64,000 bases of DNA from Crenobacter intestini (GCF_004919095.1 NZ_STGJ01000009.1:62001-126000); one strand, 5' to 3'; shown: positions 45,339-55,494, numbered from the stretch's first letter. Numbers and translations are program-made. The notes: a model not told the origin generated them from the sequence alone.

Positions 45339-45400
45339 GGGGCTAGCCACCCTTGCCGCGCGGCGTCACGCGGGGCAGGGCTGCCTGCCCGCGGGCGGCG

Positions 45401-45524
45401 CTGCACGGTGTCTTCTCCCGCTGGCCGGTGGGTTACGGCCTGTGGCCTAACCCACCCTACGCCCTGCACGATGTCTTCTCCCGCTGGCTGGTGGGTTACG
45501 GCCTGCGGCCTAACCTACCCTACG
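45401..45524. repeat. Two tandem 61-bp palindromic (REP-like) repeats
   Basis: Copies at 45401-45461 and 45464-45524 differ at only four of 61 positions (by hand alignment). Each contains the inverted arms GTGGGTTA and TAACCCAC (TAACCTAC in copy two) around a G+C-rich centre with GGCC/GGCC. Similar GTAGGGTGGGTTA-type palindromes are dispersed in many proteobacterial genomes. They sit between the 3' ends of the DMT transporter and mfd; no separate T-run terminator for mfd was seen here. Confidence 0.85.
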
Positions 45525-45552
45525 GTGCGGGCGGGAGAGGGGCGGGTGAGGG

Positions 45553-48500
45553 TCAGGCCAGCGCCTTCATGATCTCGCGCACCTTGGCGACGCGCGCGGC
45601 GACATCGGCGAGCTTCACCTCGCAGCGCAGCTTGTCGGGGCCGGCCATCTTGTAGCCCTTGCCGCTTTGCATCAGCGCAATGATCTTGATCGGGTCGACG
45701 TCGGGTTTCTTGACGAAACTCAGCTGCACCACGCTGTCGCTCGCCTCCAGCTTGGCGACGCCGAGGGCCTTGGCCATCAGGCGCAGCTGGTGGCTCTCGA
45801 TCAGCGTCTTCACGGCTTGCGGCGGCAGGCCGAAGCGGTCGATCAGCTCCTCGTGCATGGCGTCGATCTCGTCGCTGCTCTCGCAGGTGGCGAGCCGCTT
45901 GTAGAGTACCAGCCGCTCGTGCACGTCCGGGCAGTACGCCTCGGGCAGCAGCGCCGGGCTGTACAGGTTGACTTCGGTAGTCACCCCCAGCGGCTGGTCG
46001 AGGTCGGGTTCGCGCCCTTTCTTGAGCGCGCGCACCGCCTGCTTGAGCATCTCGGTGTAGAGGCCGAAGCCGACTTCCTGCATTTCTCCCGACTGGCCCT
46101 CGCCCAGCACTTCGCCGGCGCCGCGGATCTCCAGGTCGTGCATCGCCAGATAAAAACCCGCGCCCAGCTCCTCGGAGAGCTGGATCGCCTCCAGCCGCTT
46201 TTGCGCGTCGCGCGTCATGCCGTCCGGCGTGAGCAAATAGGCGTAGGCCTGGTGGTGGCTGCGCCCGACCCGGCCACGCAACTGGTGCAGCTGGGCGAGG
46301 CCGAAGCGGTCGGCGCGGTTGATCAGGATGGTGTTGGCGTTCGGGATGTCGATGCCGGTCTCGATGATGGTCGAGCACAGCAGGAGGTTGTAGCGCTGCT
46401 GCATGAAGTCGCGCATCACCTGCTCGAGTTCGCGCTCGGGCATCTGGCCGTGGGCGACGCCGATGCGTGCCTCGGGCAACAGTTCGGCGAGCTTGTCCCG
46501 CATATTGGGGATGGTGTCGACCTCGTTGTGCAGGAAGAACACCTGGCCGCCGCGCTTGAGTTCGCGCAGCACCGCCTCACGGATCACCCCGTCGCGCAAG
46601 GGGCTGACGAAGGTCTTCACCGACAGCCGGCGGCTGGGGGCGGTGGCGATCACGGAAAAGTCACGCAGGCCTTCCAGCGCCATCGACAGCGTGCGCGGGA
46701 TCGGCGTCGCGGTCAGCGTCAGCACGTCGACGTTGGCGCGCAGCCGCTTGAGCTGCTCCTTCTGGCGCACGCCGAAGCGGTGCTCCTCGTCGATGATGAC
46801 GAGGCCGAGGTTCTTGAAGTGCACGTCCGGCTGCACCAGCTTGTGGGTGCCGATCACGATGTCGACCGAGCCGTCGGCGAGCCCCTTGAGCGCCGCCGTC
46901 GTCGCCTTCGAGGTGTTGAAGCGCGACAGGCTGGCGATCTTCACCGGCCAGTCGGCGAAGCGGTCGGCGAAGCTTTGCGCGTGCTGTTCGGCCAGAAGCG
47001 TGGTCGGCACCAGCACCGCCACCTGCTTGCCGCCCATCACCGCGACGAAGGCGGCCCTGAGCGCGACTTCGGTCTTGCCGAAGCCGACGTCGCCGCACAC
47101 CAGGCGGTCCATCGGCTTGCCCGAGGTCATGTCGGCGATCACCGCCTCGATGGCGCTGGCCTGGTCGGCCGTCTCCTCGAAGCCGAAGCCCTCGGCGAAC
47201 GCCTCGTAGTCGTGGTGGCTCATGGTGAAGGCGTGCCCCTCGCGCAGCGCGCGCTGCGCGTAGAGGTTGAGAAGCTCCGCAGCGGTGTCGCGCGCCTTCT
47301 CGGCGGCCTTCTTGCGCGCCTTCTCCCACGCCGGGTTGCCCAGGCGGTGCAGGTGTACCTCGTCGGCGGCGGCGCCTGCGTAGCGCGAGATCATCGCCAG
47401 TTGTTCGACCGGCACGTAGAGCACCGCGCCGTCGGCGTACTCCAGCTGCATCAGCTCGGTCTCGCCCAGGCCCAGGTCCAGCGTGACGAGGCCCATGTAG
47501 CGGCCGATGCCGTGCGCCTCGTGCACCACCGGGTCGCCGACCTTCACCTCGGCCAGGTCGCGCAACATACTGTCCGAGCTGGCGACGCGCTTGCGCCGGC
47601 GCGTGCCGGCGCGCGCGACGTGACGGTAGAGTTCGGACTCGGTGATGACGACCAGTGCAGGGTCGAGTTGCGCGTAGCCCGACCACAGGGGGCCGACCGA
47701 CAGCGCGACCTTCATGTCGCCCGACACAAACGCCGCCCAGTTGTCGACCGTCTGGGTGCGGATGCCGTTGTCGGCGAGGAAGGCCTGCATGGTCTCGCGC
47801 CGGCCCAGGCTCTCGGCGAGCAGCAGCACGCGCGCGTCGGTGGCGGCCAAATAGTCGGCCAGCTTTTGCAGCGGCGCGTCGGCGCGGCGCTCGACGGCCA
47901 GGTCGGGCAGCGCGGCAAACGGCAGCGCCTCACCCGTGTCGCCCGTCTCGAAGCGCGGCAAGGGCTTCACCAAACCCATCAACTCGTCGGCGCGCAAGAA
48001 GAGCGCGGTGGGCGGCAGCAGCGGCCGCTCCGGGTCGCCCAGGCCCATCCGGTAGCGGCTCTCCACTTCGCGCCAGAACTCTTCGGCGGCGCCTATCGCG
48101 TCGCCCAGCAGCACCACGGTGGGCGCCGTGCGGAAGTAGTCGATCAGCGTCGCCGTCTCGTCGAAGAACAGCGGCAGGTAGTACTCGATGCCGGCCGGCC
48201 AGCTGCTGGCGGACACGTCGCGGTAGATGCGGCTGCGGCTGGGGTCGCCCTCCATCCGCTCGCGCCAGTGCTGGCGAAAGGCGGTGACGCCGGCCTCGTC
48301 GGCCGGGTACTCGCGCGCCGGCAGCATGCGCACTTCGGGCACGGTGTCCTGCGTGCGCTGGCTGTCCGGGTCGAAGGTGCGGATCGATTCGATCTCGTCG
48401 TCGAACAAATCGACCCGGAACGGCAGCGTGCTGCCCATCGGGTAGAGGTCGACCAGCCCGCCGCGGATCGAGAATTCGCCGGGCACCATCACCTGCGTCA

Positions 48501-48954
48501 CGTGCTGGTAGCCGCCGGTGACGAGGTCGGCGCGCAGCGCGTCGACGTCGAGGGACTGGCCGGTCTTGAGGAAGAAGGTGCGCGCGGCGAGGAAGGACGG
48601 CGGCGGCAGCTTCCCCTGCGCGGTCGCCACCGGCGCGATCACCACGTCGCACGCGTTTTGGCGGATTTGCCACAGCGTGAGCAGGCGTTCGGACACCAGG
48701 TCGGCGTGCGGCGAGAAGTGGTCGTACGGCAGCGTCTCCCAGTCCGGCAGCAGCGCGACGCGCAGGGCCGGACGGAAGAAGGCGATCTCGGTCTTCAGCC
48801 TTTGCGCGGCTTGCGCGCTGGCGGCCAGCACCAGCAGGGGCGTGTCGCCGCCCGCCTGTGCGGCGAGCCAGGCGGCGTCGGCACCGGCCGGCGGGGTGAC
48901 GAGACGGGTTTTCTGGCCGGCGATGGGCCACGGCAGGGAGGCAGGTAATGACAT
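45553..48954 (-). CDS. mfd: Transcription-repair coupling factor Mfd
   Basis: A 1133-residue ATP-dependent translocase that removes stalled RNA polymerase and recruits UvrA. The UvrB-homology region lies at the N-terminus. The polymerase-binding CarD-like domain begins near KVGDPVVHEAHGIGRYMGL (about residue 470). Helicase motifs follow: Walker A VCGDVGFGKTEVALRAAF, DEEH box IIDEEHRFGVRQKE, and QLRGRVGRS (motif VI). The C-terminal TRCF domain is present. Length is normal (E. coli 1148). Confidence 0.96.
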   Translation of the reverse strand: MSLPASLPWPIAGQKTRLVTPPAGADAAWLAAQAGGDTPLLVLAASAQAAQRLKTEIAFFRPALRVALLPDWETLPYDHFSPHADLVSERLLTLWQIRQNACDVVIAPVATAQGKLPPPSFLAARTFFLKTGQSLDVDALRADLVTGGYQHVTQVMVPGEFSIRGGLVDLYPMGSTLPFRVDLFDDEIESIRTFDPDSQRTQDTVPEVRMLPAREYPADEAGVTAFRQHWRERMEGDPSRSRIYRDVSASSWPAGIEYYLPLFFDETATLIDYFRTAPTVVLLGDAIGAAEEFWREVESRYRMGLGDPERPLLPPTALFLRADELMGLVKPLPRFETGDTGEALPFAALPDLAVERRADAPLQKLADYLAATDARVLLLAESLGRRETMQAFLADNGIRTQTVDNWAAFVSGDMKVALSVGPLWSGYAQLDPALVVITESELYRHVARAGTRRRKRVASSDSMLRDLAEVKVGDPVVHEAHGIGRYMGLVTLDLGLGETELMQLEYADGAVLYVPVEQLAMISRYAGAAADEVHLHRLGNPAWEKARKKAAEKARDTAAELLNLYAQRALREGHAFTMSHHDYEAFAEGFGFEETADQASAIEAVIADMTSGKPMDRLVCGDVGFGKTEVALRAAFVAVMGGKQVAVLVPTTLLAEQHAQSFADRFADWPVKIASLSRFNTSKATTAALKGLADGSVDIVIGTHKLVQPDVHFKNLGLVIIDEEHRFGVRQKEQLKRLRANVDVLTLTATPIPRTLSMALEGLRDFSVIATAPSRRLSVKTFVSPLRDGVIREAVLRELKRGGQVFFLHNEVDTIPNMRDKLAELLPEARIGVAHGQMPERELEQVMRDFMQQRYNLLLCSTIIETGIDIPNANTILINRADRFGLAQLHQLRGRVGRSHHQAYAYLLTPDGMTRDAQKRLEAIQLSEELGAGFYLAMHDLEIRGAGEVLGEGQSGEMQEVGFGLYTEMLKQAVRALKKGREPDLDQPLGVTTEVNLYSPALLPEAYCPDVHERLVLYKRLATCESSDEIDAMHEELIDRFGLPPQAVKTLIESHQLRLMAKALGVAKLEASDSVVQLSFVKKPDVDPIKIIALMQSGKGYKMAGPDKLRCEVKLADVAARVAKVREIMKALA

Positions 48955-49067
48955 TGCGCTACAAGGTCGGGGTTAAGCCGTTATTATAAGCGCGTCACCG
49001 CGCAAAGACGCGGGCCGCGACGCCTGCAGGCCAGGCACCGCCAACAGCAAGAGGGATGAGGGTAACC

Positions 49068-52000
49068 ATGCAGTGGAGTCCGGCTATCTGGCCGATCACG
49101 GCCGAGCCGTTTGTTGCGGGCAGCTTGCCCGACCTGTTCGCGCAGGGCGTACTGATTTCGCCACTGTGGTTCATGCATGCCGCACTGGTGCTGTGGTGGG
49201 TGTCCCGCTTGCGGGGCGACGCCGGTGCGCCGCTGTTGGCCTCGCGGGCGTTCTGGGGCGGGCTTGCGCTGTTCACGGCGGTCTTGCTGCCCTTGGGGGT
49301 GCCTGTGGCCGCCCGGTGGGGCACCTCGCTGTTGTTGTGCGCGGGCGCGCTGCAGCTGATGCGTGGCGCGCTCCGCGAGGCACCGTCGACGGGCGGCCGC
49401 CTGCTGCTGTTCCTGTTGCGCCTGACGGTGTTGCCGGCCTTGTTCGCGCTTGTGCCGTGGGTGCTCGCCGGCGACTGGGGCGGGGCGGCCGTCACGACGC
49501 TGCCCGCGCTGTGGCTGGCGGTGGCGACCTTGCTTGCCTGCGCCGGCGCGGCGCTCTGGCAGCACAGGCCCGGCTGGCCGGCGGCCTGCGAACTTGTGCT
49601 GGTGCTGGGCGTGCAGGGCCTGCTCTGGTTCGGTTACGGCCACGCACAGGCCTCGCAGGTCCCGCTCGAACTTTGCTATGCGCCGCTCTACCTGTGGGCG
49701 GCCGGCCGTTTCGGCATGGCCGGGCCGCTTGCCGTGTACGCGGGGGCGTGGACGCTGGCGTGGCTGGGGCACCCCCAGCCCGTAGCCACGGCAGACGCCT
49801 TGAGCGGCGCCTTGCTCAGCGCGGTGAGCGTGACGGCCGCGCTGATGCTCTCGCTCGCGAGCGCGCGGCTGCGCCGGCAGGAGCAGGCGCTGCGCGACAG
49901 CCACGCCCGCTTCGAGGCGCTGATCAACCAGAGCCCGAACATCATGGCGATCAAGGACCTGGACGGGCGCTACCTGCTGGCCAACCAGGCGTGCGCGTCG
50001 CTGCTGGGCGTGCCGCAAGCGGCGGTGATCGGCCGGCGCTCCGGCGATTTCCTGCCCCCCGCGCTGGCCGGGCAACTGGAAGCGCTCGCCGGCCGGGTCC
50101 GTGCGAGCCGTGAGGTCTGCCAGCAGGAAGAGCAGGTGGTGCTGGGCGAGGAGGCTAGCACCTGGCTTGCGACGATGTTCCCGCTGTTCGACAGCGGCGG
50201 CCGGCTGTCGGGGGTCGGCACCATCGCGTCCGACGTCACGGACATCAAGCGGGACGAACAGGCGCGCGGCGAGATGATCGACCAGTACCGTGCCGTGGTC
50301 GAGCAGTCCCTGGTCGGCATCTTCATCCAGCAGGACGGCCGCATCGTCTACCTGAACCCGACGCTGGCCGAGATGGGCGGCTACCGGGTCGAGGAGCTGG
50401 CCGGTGTCATGCTTTACGACTACCTGATGCCGGAGGAGGTCGAGCGGATCGCGCGGCAGATCCAGTTGCGCAAGGAGCAGAAGGTCAAGGTGATGCGTTT
50501 CTCGACCCGCCTGCGCCACAGGAATGGCTCGGCGGTCGACATCGAGGTGCATAGCCGGCTGATCGAGTACCGCGGCGAGCCGGCGTTCATCGGCGTCGCG
50601 ATCGACGTGTCCGACCGCGTGTCGGCGCAGACCGAGTTGAGACTGGCGGCCAAGGTATTCGAGAACTCGACCGAGGGCATCCTGATCACCGACGCCACCG
50701 GCTGCATCATCACCGTCAACCAGGCGTTCACCCGCATCACCGGCTACCGCTACGAGGAAGCGGCCGGGCGCGTGTCGCGGATGTTCCGCGGCGTGGACGG
50801 TGGCGGCGCGCTGCTGGCCGAGCTGTCGCGCACCGGTTTCTGGAGCGGCGAGATGTACGACAAGCGCAAGGATGGCGAGTGGTACCCAGCCGAGCTGACC
50901 CTCTCCGCGGTGCGCGAGGCGGACGGCGCCATCAGCAACTACGTCGGCGTGTTCACCGACATCACCGAGCGCAAGCTGGCCGAAGAGCGGCTGCACTTCC
51001 TGGCCAACCACGACCCGCTGACCGGCCTTCCCAACCGCAGCCACCTGATCGGCCACCTCGACAACGCGCTGGCCGGCGGCAGCGCCGACGACGAGTTCCG
51101 CCTCGCGCTGATGTTCATCGACCTTGACCGCTTCAAGCTGATCAACGACTCGTTCGGCCACCAGGCAGGCGACGGCCTGTTGACCGAGATCTCCGCGCGG
51201 CTGACCCGCATCTGTGGCCGTTACGGCATGGTCGCGCGGCTGGGCGGCGACGAGTTCACGCTGATCGTCGAGGACTACCGCAGCCGTGAGCAGCTCTGTG
51301 CGATCGCCGACGAGGTGCTTGCCGAACTGGCGAAGCCGCTGCTCCTGGAAACCCAGGAGCTGTTCGTCACCGCCAGCATCGGCGTCAGCGTGTACCCAGG
51401 CGACGGCATCGACGCGCGCACCCTGCTCAAGAACGCCGACGTCGCGATGTACCGTGCCAAGGAGCAGGGCAAGAACACCTTCCAGTTCTTCAACGCCGAC
51501 ATGAATTCGCAGACGGTCGAGCGGCTGCTGCTGGAGAACGCGCTCAGGCAGGCGCTGGAAAAGGGCGAGTTCGAGCTGCATTACCAGCCGCAGCTCTCAC
51601 CTCTACGCGGCGAGTTGCTCGGTGTCGAGACGCTGATCCGCTGGCGCCACCCGCAGCTTGGGCTGGTGTCGCCGGTGCGTTTCATCCCGCTGGCCGAGGA
51701 GACCGGGCTGATCAAGCAGATCGGCGCCTGGGTGTTGCGCGAGGCCTGCCTGCAGATGGCCCGCTGGGACGCGCAAGGCGTGCATGTGCCAAGGGTCGCG
51801 GTCAACCTGTCGGCGCGACAGTTCGAGCAGGCCGACCTCGTGTCCATGATCGACGGCGCGCTGGAGGCGGCCGGCATCGACGCGAGCCGCCTCGAGGTCG
51901 AACTGACCGAGAGCCTGCTGATGCAAAAGCCGGAGGAGGCGGTGCTGGTGCTGCGCCAGCTCAAGGCGCTGGGCGTCACCCTCGCGCTCGACGACTTCGG

Positions 52001-52331
52001 CACCGGCTACTCGTCGCTGTCCATGCTCAAGCGTTTCCCGCTGGACACGCTGAAGATCGACCGCTCCTTCGTCGAAGGGCTGCCCGGCGACGACGACAGC
52101 GTGGCCATCGCGCAAGCCATCGTCGCGATGGCGCGCAAGCTGCGCTATACCGTGGTCGCCGAGGGCGTGGAGACGGCAGCGCAGAGCGCCTTCCTGCGCG
52201 ACAACGGCTGCAACGCGCTGCAGGGCTATTTGTTCAGCCGTCCGCTGCCGGCGGCAGAGCTGCCCGCCTGCATCGACCGGCTCGCCGTGGCGGCGCAGCG
52301 CGAGGCGGAGGTAGAATACGCGGCCTTATGA
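49068..52331 (+). CDS. Membrane PAS-GGDEF-EAL cyclic-di-GMP sensor protein
   Basis: A 1087-residue protein. Residues 1 to about 265 are a hydrophobic, multi-span sensor region of no family I recognise. Three PAS domains follow (from about 275, 400 and 520; e.g. [21 protein letters not shown]). The GGDEF domain has an intact RLGGDEF, but the inhibitory RxxD site is absent (GRYG precedes [10 protein letters not shown]). The EAL domain has ETL for EAL, with [21 protein letters not shown] and VVAEGVET intact, so hydrolysis is likely. AGGG before 49068 supports this start; an ATG at 49056 is possible. Its stop overlaps the rlmB start (ATGA). Confidence 0.9.
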   Translation: MQWSPAIWPITAEPFVAGSLPDLFAQGVLISPLWFMHAALVLWWVSRLRGDAGAPLLASRAFWGGLALFTAVLLPLGVPVAARWGTSLLLCAGALQLMRGALREAPSTGGRLLLFLLRLTVLPALFALVPWVLAGDWGGAAVTTLPALWLAVATLLACAGAALWQHRPGWPAACELVLVLGVQGLLWFGYGHAQASQVPLELCYAPLYLWAAGRFGMAGPLAVYAGAWTLAWLGHPQPVATADALSGALLSAVSVTAALMLSLASARLRRQEQALRDSHARFEALINQSPNIMAIKDLDGRYLLANQACASLLGVPQAAVIGRRSGDFLPPALAGQLEALAGRVRASREVCQQEEQVVLGEEASTWLATMFPLFDSGGRLSGVGTIASDVTDIKRDEQARGEMIDQYRAVVEQSLVGIFIQQDGRIVYLNPTLAEMGGYRVEELAGVMLYDYLMPEEVERIARQIQLRKEQKVKVMRFSTRLRHRNGSAVDIEVHSRLIEYRGEPAFIGVAIDVSDRVSAQTELRLAAKVFENSTEGILITDATGCIITVNQAFTRITGYRYEEAAGRVSRMFRGVDGGGALLAELSRTGFWSGEMYDKRKDGEWYPAELTLSAVREADGAISNYVGVFTDITERKLAEERLHFLANHDPLTGLPNRSHLIGHLDNALAGGSADDEFRLALMFIDLDRFKLINDSFGHQAGDGLLTEISARLTRICGRYGMVARLGGDEFTLIVEDYRSREQLCAIADEVLAELAKPLLLETQELFVTASIGVSVYPGDGIDARTLLKNADVAMYRAKEQGKNTFQFFNADMNSQTVERLLLENALRQALEKGEFELHYQPQLSPLRGELLGVETLIRWRHPQLGLVSPVRFIPLAEETGLIKQIGAWVLREACLQMARWDAQGVHVPRVAVNLSARQFEQADLVSMIDGALEAAGIDASRLEVELTESLLMQKPEEAVLVLRQLKALGVTLALDDFGTGYSSLSMLKRFPLDTLKIDRSFVEGLPGDDDSVAIAQAIVAMARKLRYTVVAEGVETAAQSAFLRDNGCNALQGYLFSRPLPAAELPACIDRLAVAAQREAEVEYAAL

Positions 52332-53098
52332 ATAGCGACGGGAATCCCAAGGTGAGCAACCGCAAACTCATACACGGCTTTCACGCGGCCAACGCCCGCC
52401 TGTGGCAGAACCCGAAGAGCCTGATCGAGATCTACCTGGCCGGCGGCCGCCACGACGCGCGCGCGCAGGCCGTGCTCGACAAGGCCGCGGCCGAAGGCAT
52501 CAAGCTGCACATTGTCGACAAGGCCCGGCTGGACAGCATGACCGGCGGCGCACGCCACCAGGGGGTCGCCGCGGTGATCGATGCCTCGCGCAGCCACGTG
52601 ACGCTGGACGACGTGCTGGAAAACCTGGCCGAGCCGCCCTTGTTGCTGATCCTCGACGGCGTGACCGACCCGCACAACCTCGGCGCCTGCCTGCGCGTGG
52701 CCGACGCGATGGGCGCGCACGCGGTGATCGCGCCGAAGGACCGCTCGGCCGGCATCAACGCCACCGTCTCCAAGGTCGCCTGCGGCGCGGCCGAGGTGGT
52801 GCCCTATATCACGGTGACCAACCTCGCGCGCACCCTGCGCGACTTGAAGGACAGCGGCGTGTGGATCGCCGGCACCACCATGGAGGCCGACACCGACCTC
52901 TACCACTTCGACGCGGCAGGCCCGCTCGCGTGGGTGATGGGGGCCGAGGGCGAGGGCATGCGCCGGCTGACCCGCGAACATTGCGACGTGCTGGTGTCGA
53001 TCCCGATGTTCGGCACGGTCGAGAGCCTGAACGTGTCGGTGTCTGCCGGCATGGTGCTGTCCGAGAGCCGCCGCCAGCGCACGCTGGCCGGCCGCTGA
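52328..53098 (+). CDS. rlmB: 23S rRNA (guanosine-2251-2'-O)-methyltransferase RlmB
   Basis: A 256-residue SPOUT methyltransferase. The N-terminal substrate domain starts [15 protein letters not shown]. The knotted SPOUT domain has [21 protein letters not shown] (motif 1), [13 protein letters not shown] (motif 2) and [18 protein letters not shown] (motif 3). It methylates G2251 in the peptidyl-transferase P-loop. The ATG overlaps the preceding GGDEF-EAL stop by 4 bases, an odd coupling of a signalling protein to an rRNA modifier. Confidence 0.94.
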   Translation: MNSDGNPKVSNRKLIHGFHAANARLWQNPKSLIEIYLAGGRHDARAQAVLDKAAAEGIKLHIVDKARLDSMTGGARHQGVAAVIDASRSHVTLDDVLENLAEPPLLLILDGVTDPHNLGACLRVADAMGAHAVIAPKDRSAGINATVSKVACGAAEVVPYITVTNLARTLRDLKDSGVWIAGTTMEADTDLYHFDAAGPLAWVMGAEGEGMRRLTREHCDVLVSIPMFGTVESLNVSVSAGMVLSESRRQRTLAGR

Positions 53099-53124
53099 TT
53101 TCTTACGCGACGGGAGTCAAGTAG

Positions 53125-53334
53125 ATGCAAAAGATGATCCTGCAGGTGGCCGGCATGAGTTGCGGCGGTTGCGCCGCCGGCGTGACCCGCGCGGTCGAGG
53201 CGCTCGACGGCGTGCACAAGGTGACGGTCGACCTGGCCAGCGGCCGCGTCGAGGTCGAGTACGACGGCGCGCTGCCCGAGCGCGAACTGGTCGCCGAGGC
53301 GATCAGCGACGCCGGCTTCGAGGTCGTCGGCTGA
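53125..53334 (+). CDS. Heavy-metal-associated domain protein (CopZ-like copper chaperone)
   Basis: A 69-residue single HMA domain. The metal motif GMSCGGCAAGV gives Cys13 and Cys16. The beta-alpha-beta-beta-alpha-beta pattern is complete (VTVDLASGRVEVEYDG...AISDAGFEVVG). It probably binds Cu(I) and delivers it to a CopA-type ATPase, which is not encoded here. The gene lies 26 bases after rlmB. Confidence 0.88.
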   Translation: MQKMILQVAGMSCGGCAAGVTRAVEALDGVHKVTVDLASGRVEVEYDGALPERELVAEAISDAGFEVVG

Positions 53335-53342
53335 GGCCGCGT

Positions 53343-53371
53343 TTGCCTCGGACGACCCGCTTGCGTATAAT
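53343..53371 (+). promoter_or_regulatory. rpsF operon promoter
   Basis: TTGCCT (53343-53348), a 17-base spacer and a perfect TATAAT (53366-53371), 67 bases before rpsF. Confidence 0.78.
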
Positions 53372-53389
53372 CCGCCGGTTTCAACCCTT

Positions 53390-53416
53390 GCCTTTCGCTA
53401 CCGCATGGCGAAAGGC
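53390..53416 (+). promoter_or_regulatory. Candidate S6:S18 ribosomal-protein leader hairpin
   Basis: A perfect 9-bp stem (53390-53398 with 53408-53416) closes the 9-base loop TACCGCATG, in the rpsF leader. The loop holds the CCG trinucleotide that marks the known S6:S18-binding leader motif, which mimics the proteins' 16S rRNA site. This predicts autogenous control by S6-S18. Inference from position and loop sequence. Confidence 0.6.
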
Positions 53417-53438
53417 TTTATAGCCACAAGGAGTTTAC

Positions 53439-53813
53439 ATGCGTCATTACGAGATCGTGTTCATCGTCCATCCGGACCAGAGTGAACAAGTCCCGGCCAT
53501 GATCGAGCGTTACAAGGGCATGGTCCTGGGCGCCGAAGGCACCATCCACCGCCTGGAAGACTGGGGCCGCCGCCAGCTGGCTTACCCGATCCAGAAAGTG
53601 CACAAGGCTCACTACGTGCTGATGAACGTCGAGTGCGGCGTTGAGACCCTGGCCGAGATCGAGCACGCCTTCAAATTCAACGATGCCGTTCTGCGTCATC
53701 TGACCATCAAGATGGACAAGCCCGTCACCGAGGCTTCCCCGATGATGAAGGATGAGAAGGCCAAGAACCTGCTGGACAACCAGCCGGCCGCCGAAGGCGA
53801 GGTTGCTGCCTGA
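53439..53813 (+). CDS. rpsF: 30S ribosomal protein S6
   Basis: A 124-residue ribosomal protein: [49 protein letters not shown], then VLRHLTIKM. The C-terminal tail after residue 97 is acidic and probably unstructured, as usual. It binds S18 and helices 22-23 of 16S rRNA. First gene of rpsF-priB-rpsR-rplI. AAGGAG precedes the ATG. Confidence 0.96.
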   Translation: MRHYEIVFIVHPDQSEQVPAMIERYKGMVLGAEGTIHRLEDWGRRQLAYPIQKVHKAHYVLMNVECGVETLAEIEHAFKFNDAVLRHLTIKMDKPVTEASPMMKDEKAKNLLDNQPAAEGEVAA

Positions 53814-53827
53814 TCCCAGGCCAGTCC

Positions 53828-54127
53828 TTGCAGAACAGACTGGTACTGACCGCGTCGGTGACGCGTGAGGAAGCGTTGCGCTACACCCCCGCCGGGATCC
53901 CGGTGCTGGAGATGTGGCTGGCACACGGTTCCAGACAACGCGAAGCCGGCCTCGACCGCGACGTGCGCTGTGAGATACAGGCCGTCATGGTCGGCGAAGC
54001 CGGCAGGAAGTTCGCCGGCCGGGTCGCCGGGCAGGTGCTGACGTTCGAGGGTTTCCTCAGTCAACGCAGCCTGCGCAACCCGAGGTTGGTACTGCACATC
54101 GAATCCGCAGAATTTGTAAAAGGTTAA
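53828..54127 (+). CDS. priB: Primosomal replication protein N (PriB)
   Basis: A 99-residue OB-fold protein, beginning [30 protein letters not shown], the PriB pattern, with [14 protein letters not shown] and [21 protein letters not shown]. It helps reload the replisome at repaired forks together with PriA. The start is a TTG at 53828, 14 bases after rpsF, with only a weak ribosome site, suggesting low, coupled expression. The position between rpsF and rpsR is classical. Confidence 0.93.
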   Translation: MQNRLVLTASVTREEALRYTPAGIPVLEMWLAHGSRQREAGLDRDVRCEIQAVMVGEAGRKFAGRVAGQVLTFEGFLSQRSLRNPRLVLHIESAEFVKG

Positions 54128-54131
54128 GAAA

Positions 54132-54359
54132 ATGGCTCGTCAACTCTTCAAGCGCAAGAAGTTCTGCCGCTTCACGGCAGAAGGCATCAAGCACGTCGAC
54201 TACAAGGCAGTCGACCTGCTGAAGGATTTCATCGCCGAAAACGGCAAGATCATCCCGGCCCGTATCACCGGTACCAAGGCCCGTTACCAGCGCCAGCTGA
54301 CCACTGCGGTCAAGCGCGCGCGTTTCCTGGCTTTCCTGCCGTACACCGACCAGCACTAA
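54132..54359 (+). CDS. rpsR: 30S ribosomal protein S18
   Basis: A 75-residue basic protein, [21 protein letters not shown]... with IDYK-type [13 protein letters not shown] and [29 protein letters not shown], the S18 signature. It pairs with S6. It starts 4 bases after priB. Confidence 0.96.
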   Translation: MARQLFKRKKFCRFTAEGIKHVDYKAVDLLKDFIAENGKIIPARITGTKARYQRQLTTAVKRARFLAFLPYTDQH

Positions 54360-54383
54360 GTCGACAGAAAGGGACTACACAAG

Positions 54384-54833
54384 ATGCAAATCATTCTGCT
54401 CGAAAAAGTGGCTAACCTGGGTCAACTGGGTGACGTGGTCAAGGTGAAAGAGGGCTACGCCCGCAACTTCCTGATCCCGCAGGGCAAGGCCAAGCGCGCG
54501 ACCGCCGCCAACCTGGAAGCGTTCGAAGCCCGCCGCGCCGAACTGGAAGCCAAGCAAGCCGAGATCCTGGCTGACGCCAAGGTCCGCGCCGAGAAGCTGG
54601 AAGGCGCCGAGTTCACCATCGCTCAGAAAGCCGGCGTTGACGGCCGTCTGTTCGGTTCGGTGACCAACGCCGACATCGCCGCTGCGATCACCGCCGCTGG
54701 TGTTGAAGTGGCGCGCTCCGAAGTGCGTATGCCGAACGGCCAGCTGAAGGCCATCGGCGAGTACGACCTCGAGATCGCACTGCACCACGACGTCGTGGCT
54801 GCCATCAAGGTCATCGTGGTCGGCGAAGCCTGA
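54384..54833 (+). CDS. rplI: 50S ribosomal protein L9
   Basis: A 149-residue protein: [36 protein letters not shown] (N-terminal RNA-binding domain), a long central helix ([26 protein letters not shown]), and the C-terminal domain with [13 protein letters not shown]. Last gene of the operon. Confidence 0.96.
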   Translation: MQIILLEKVANLGQLGDVVKVKEGYARNFLIPQGKAKRATAANLEAFEARRAELEAKQAEILADAKVRAEKLEGAEFTIAQKAGVDGRLFGSVTNADIAAAITAAGVEVARSEVRMPNGQLKAIGEYDLEIALHHDVVAAIKVIVVGEA

Positions 54834-54850
54834 TCCCGGTCTGACCCCGC

Positions 54851-54881
54851 AAAAAAGCCGGCGCATCGCGCCGGCTTTTTT
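54851..54881. terminator. Bidirectional terminator between rplI and lutC
   Basis: The stem GCCGGCGC/GCGCCGGC (54857-54864 with 54868-54875) is flanked by six A and six T between converging genes. Confidence 0.9.
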
Positions 54882-54930
54882 CTTGCATCGCCTGCCCGCG
54901 CTCTGTCGCCGGCAGGCTTTTTGGTGCCTG

Positions 54931-55494
54931 TTACTCGAACACCACCAGCGCGGCCATCGCGCCGTGTGCGCCCATCACCAGGCTCTGTTCGATGTCGGCG
55001 GTACGCGACGAGCCGGAGATGAAGCTGCCGAAGCCGTGCTCGGCAAACTCGACGCGGTCGTAGGCGTCGCGCATGGTGTCGACCAAGGCCCCCTGCGGCA
55101 CGACCATCGCCAGCCGCTGCGCGAGGAAGTACAGCGAGCGGTAGGCAAGCGCGTCCTGGCTCACCCACACCGCGGCGTTCTCGGCGACCGCAAGCTGGCC
55201 GGGCACGATGGCGATGTCGACGTCGGCCCAGTCGTGCGGGGTTGCCGCCTCGTCGAGCATCGCTTGCCTGGTGTCGACCACCCGGCCCTGTTCTGGCCAG
55301 TGTGCGTTTACCGCCTCGCGCACGGTCTGCCCCGGCGCGAGCGTCAGCGCGTGGCCACCGAGGTTGCCGATCAGCGTGGCGAACTGTGCGAAACGGTCTT
55401 CATAGCAGATGAAGGCCGGCGCGTGAATGTCGGGCAGCTTGCTGGCAGTCGGGCGGTGGCGGCGGATGCGCGCGAGGATGTCGTCCCGGCTCAT
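54931..55494 (-). CDS. lutC: Lactate utilization protein LutC
   Basis: A 187-residue LUD-domain protein (YkgG type). Landmarks are ADVDIAIVPGQLAVAENAAVWV, RSLYFLAQRLAMVVPQGALVDTM and GFGSFISGSSRTADIEQSLVMGAHGAM. It is the third subunit of the LutABC L-lactate oxidising complex. Its ATG overlaps the lutB stop (ATGA). Substrate binding may reside in this subunit. Confidence 0.9.
   Translation of the reverse strand: MSRDDILARIRRHRPTASKLPDIHAPAFICYEDRFAQFATLIGNLGGHALTLAPGQTVREAVNAHWPEQGRVVDTRQAMLDEAATPHDWADVDIAIVPGQLAVAENAAVWVSQDALAYRSLYFLAQRLAMVVPQGALVDTMRDAYDRVEFAEHGFGSFISGSSRTADIEQSLVMGAHGAMAALVVFE

Noticed and set aside
45401-45524. Tandem repeat considered as a CRISPR fragment
   Set aside because: Only two copies with a 2-base spacer and strong internal palindromes; no cas genes are nearby.
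45667-48948. A 1093-codon open frame antisense to mfd
   Set aside because: Composition artefact of a long G+C-rich gene; mfd carries all helicase motifs on the other strand.
48984-51581. An 865-codon open frame antisense to the GGDEF-EAL gene
   Set aside because: Low-complexity His/Arg/Gln translation; the sense strand encodes clear PAS and GGDEF domains.
51600-51650. Loss of EAL phosphodiesterase function from the ETL variant
   Set aside because: Only the middle residue of EAL differs; the other catalytic residues (ELTES, DDFGTG, KID, AEGVE) are kept, so inactivation cannot be claimed.
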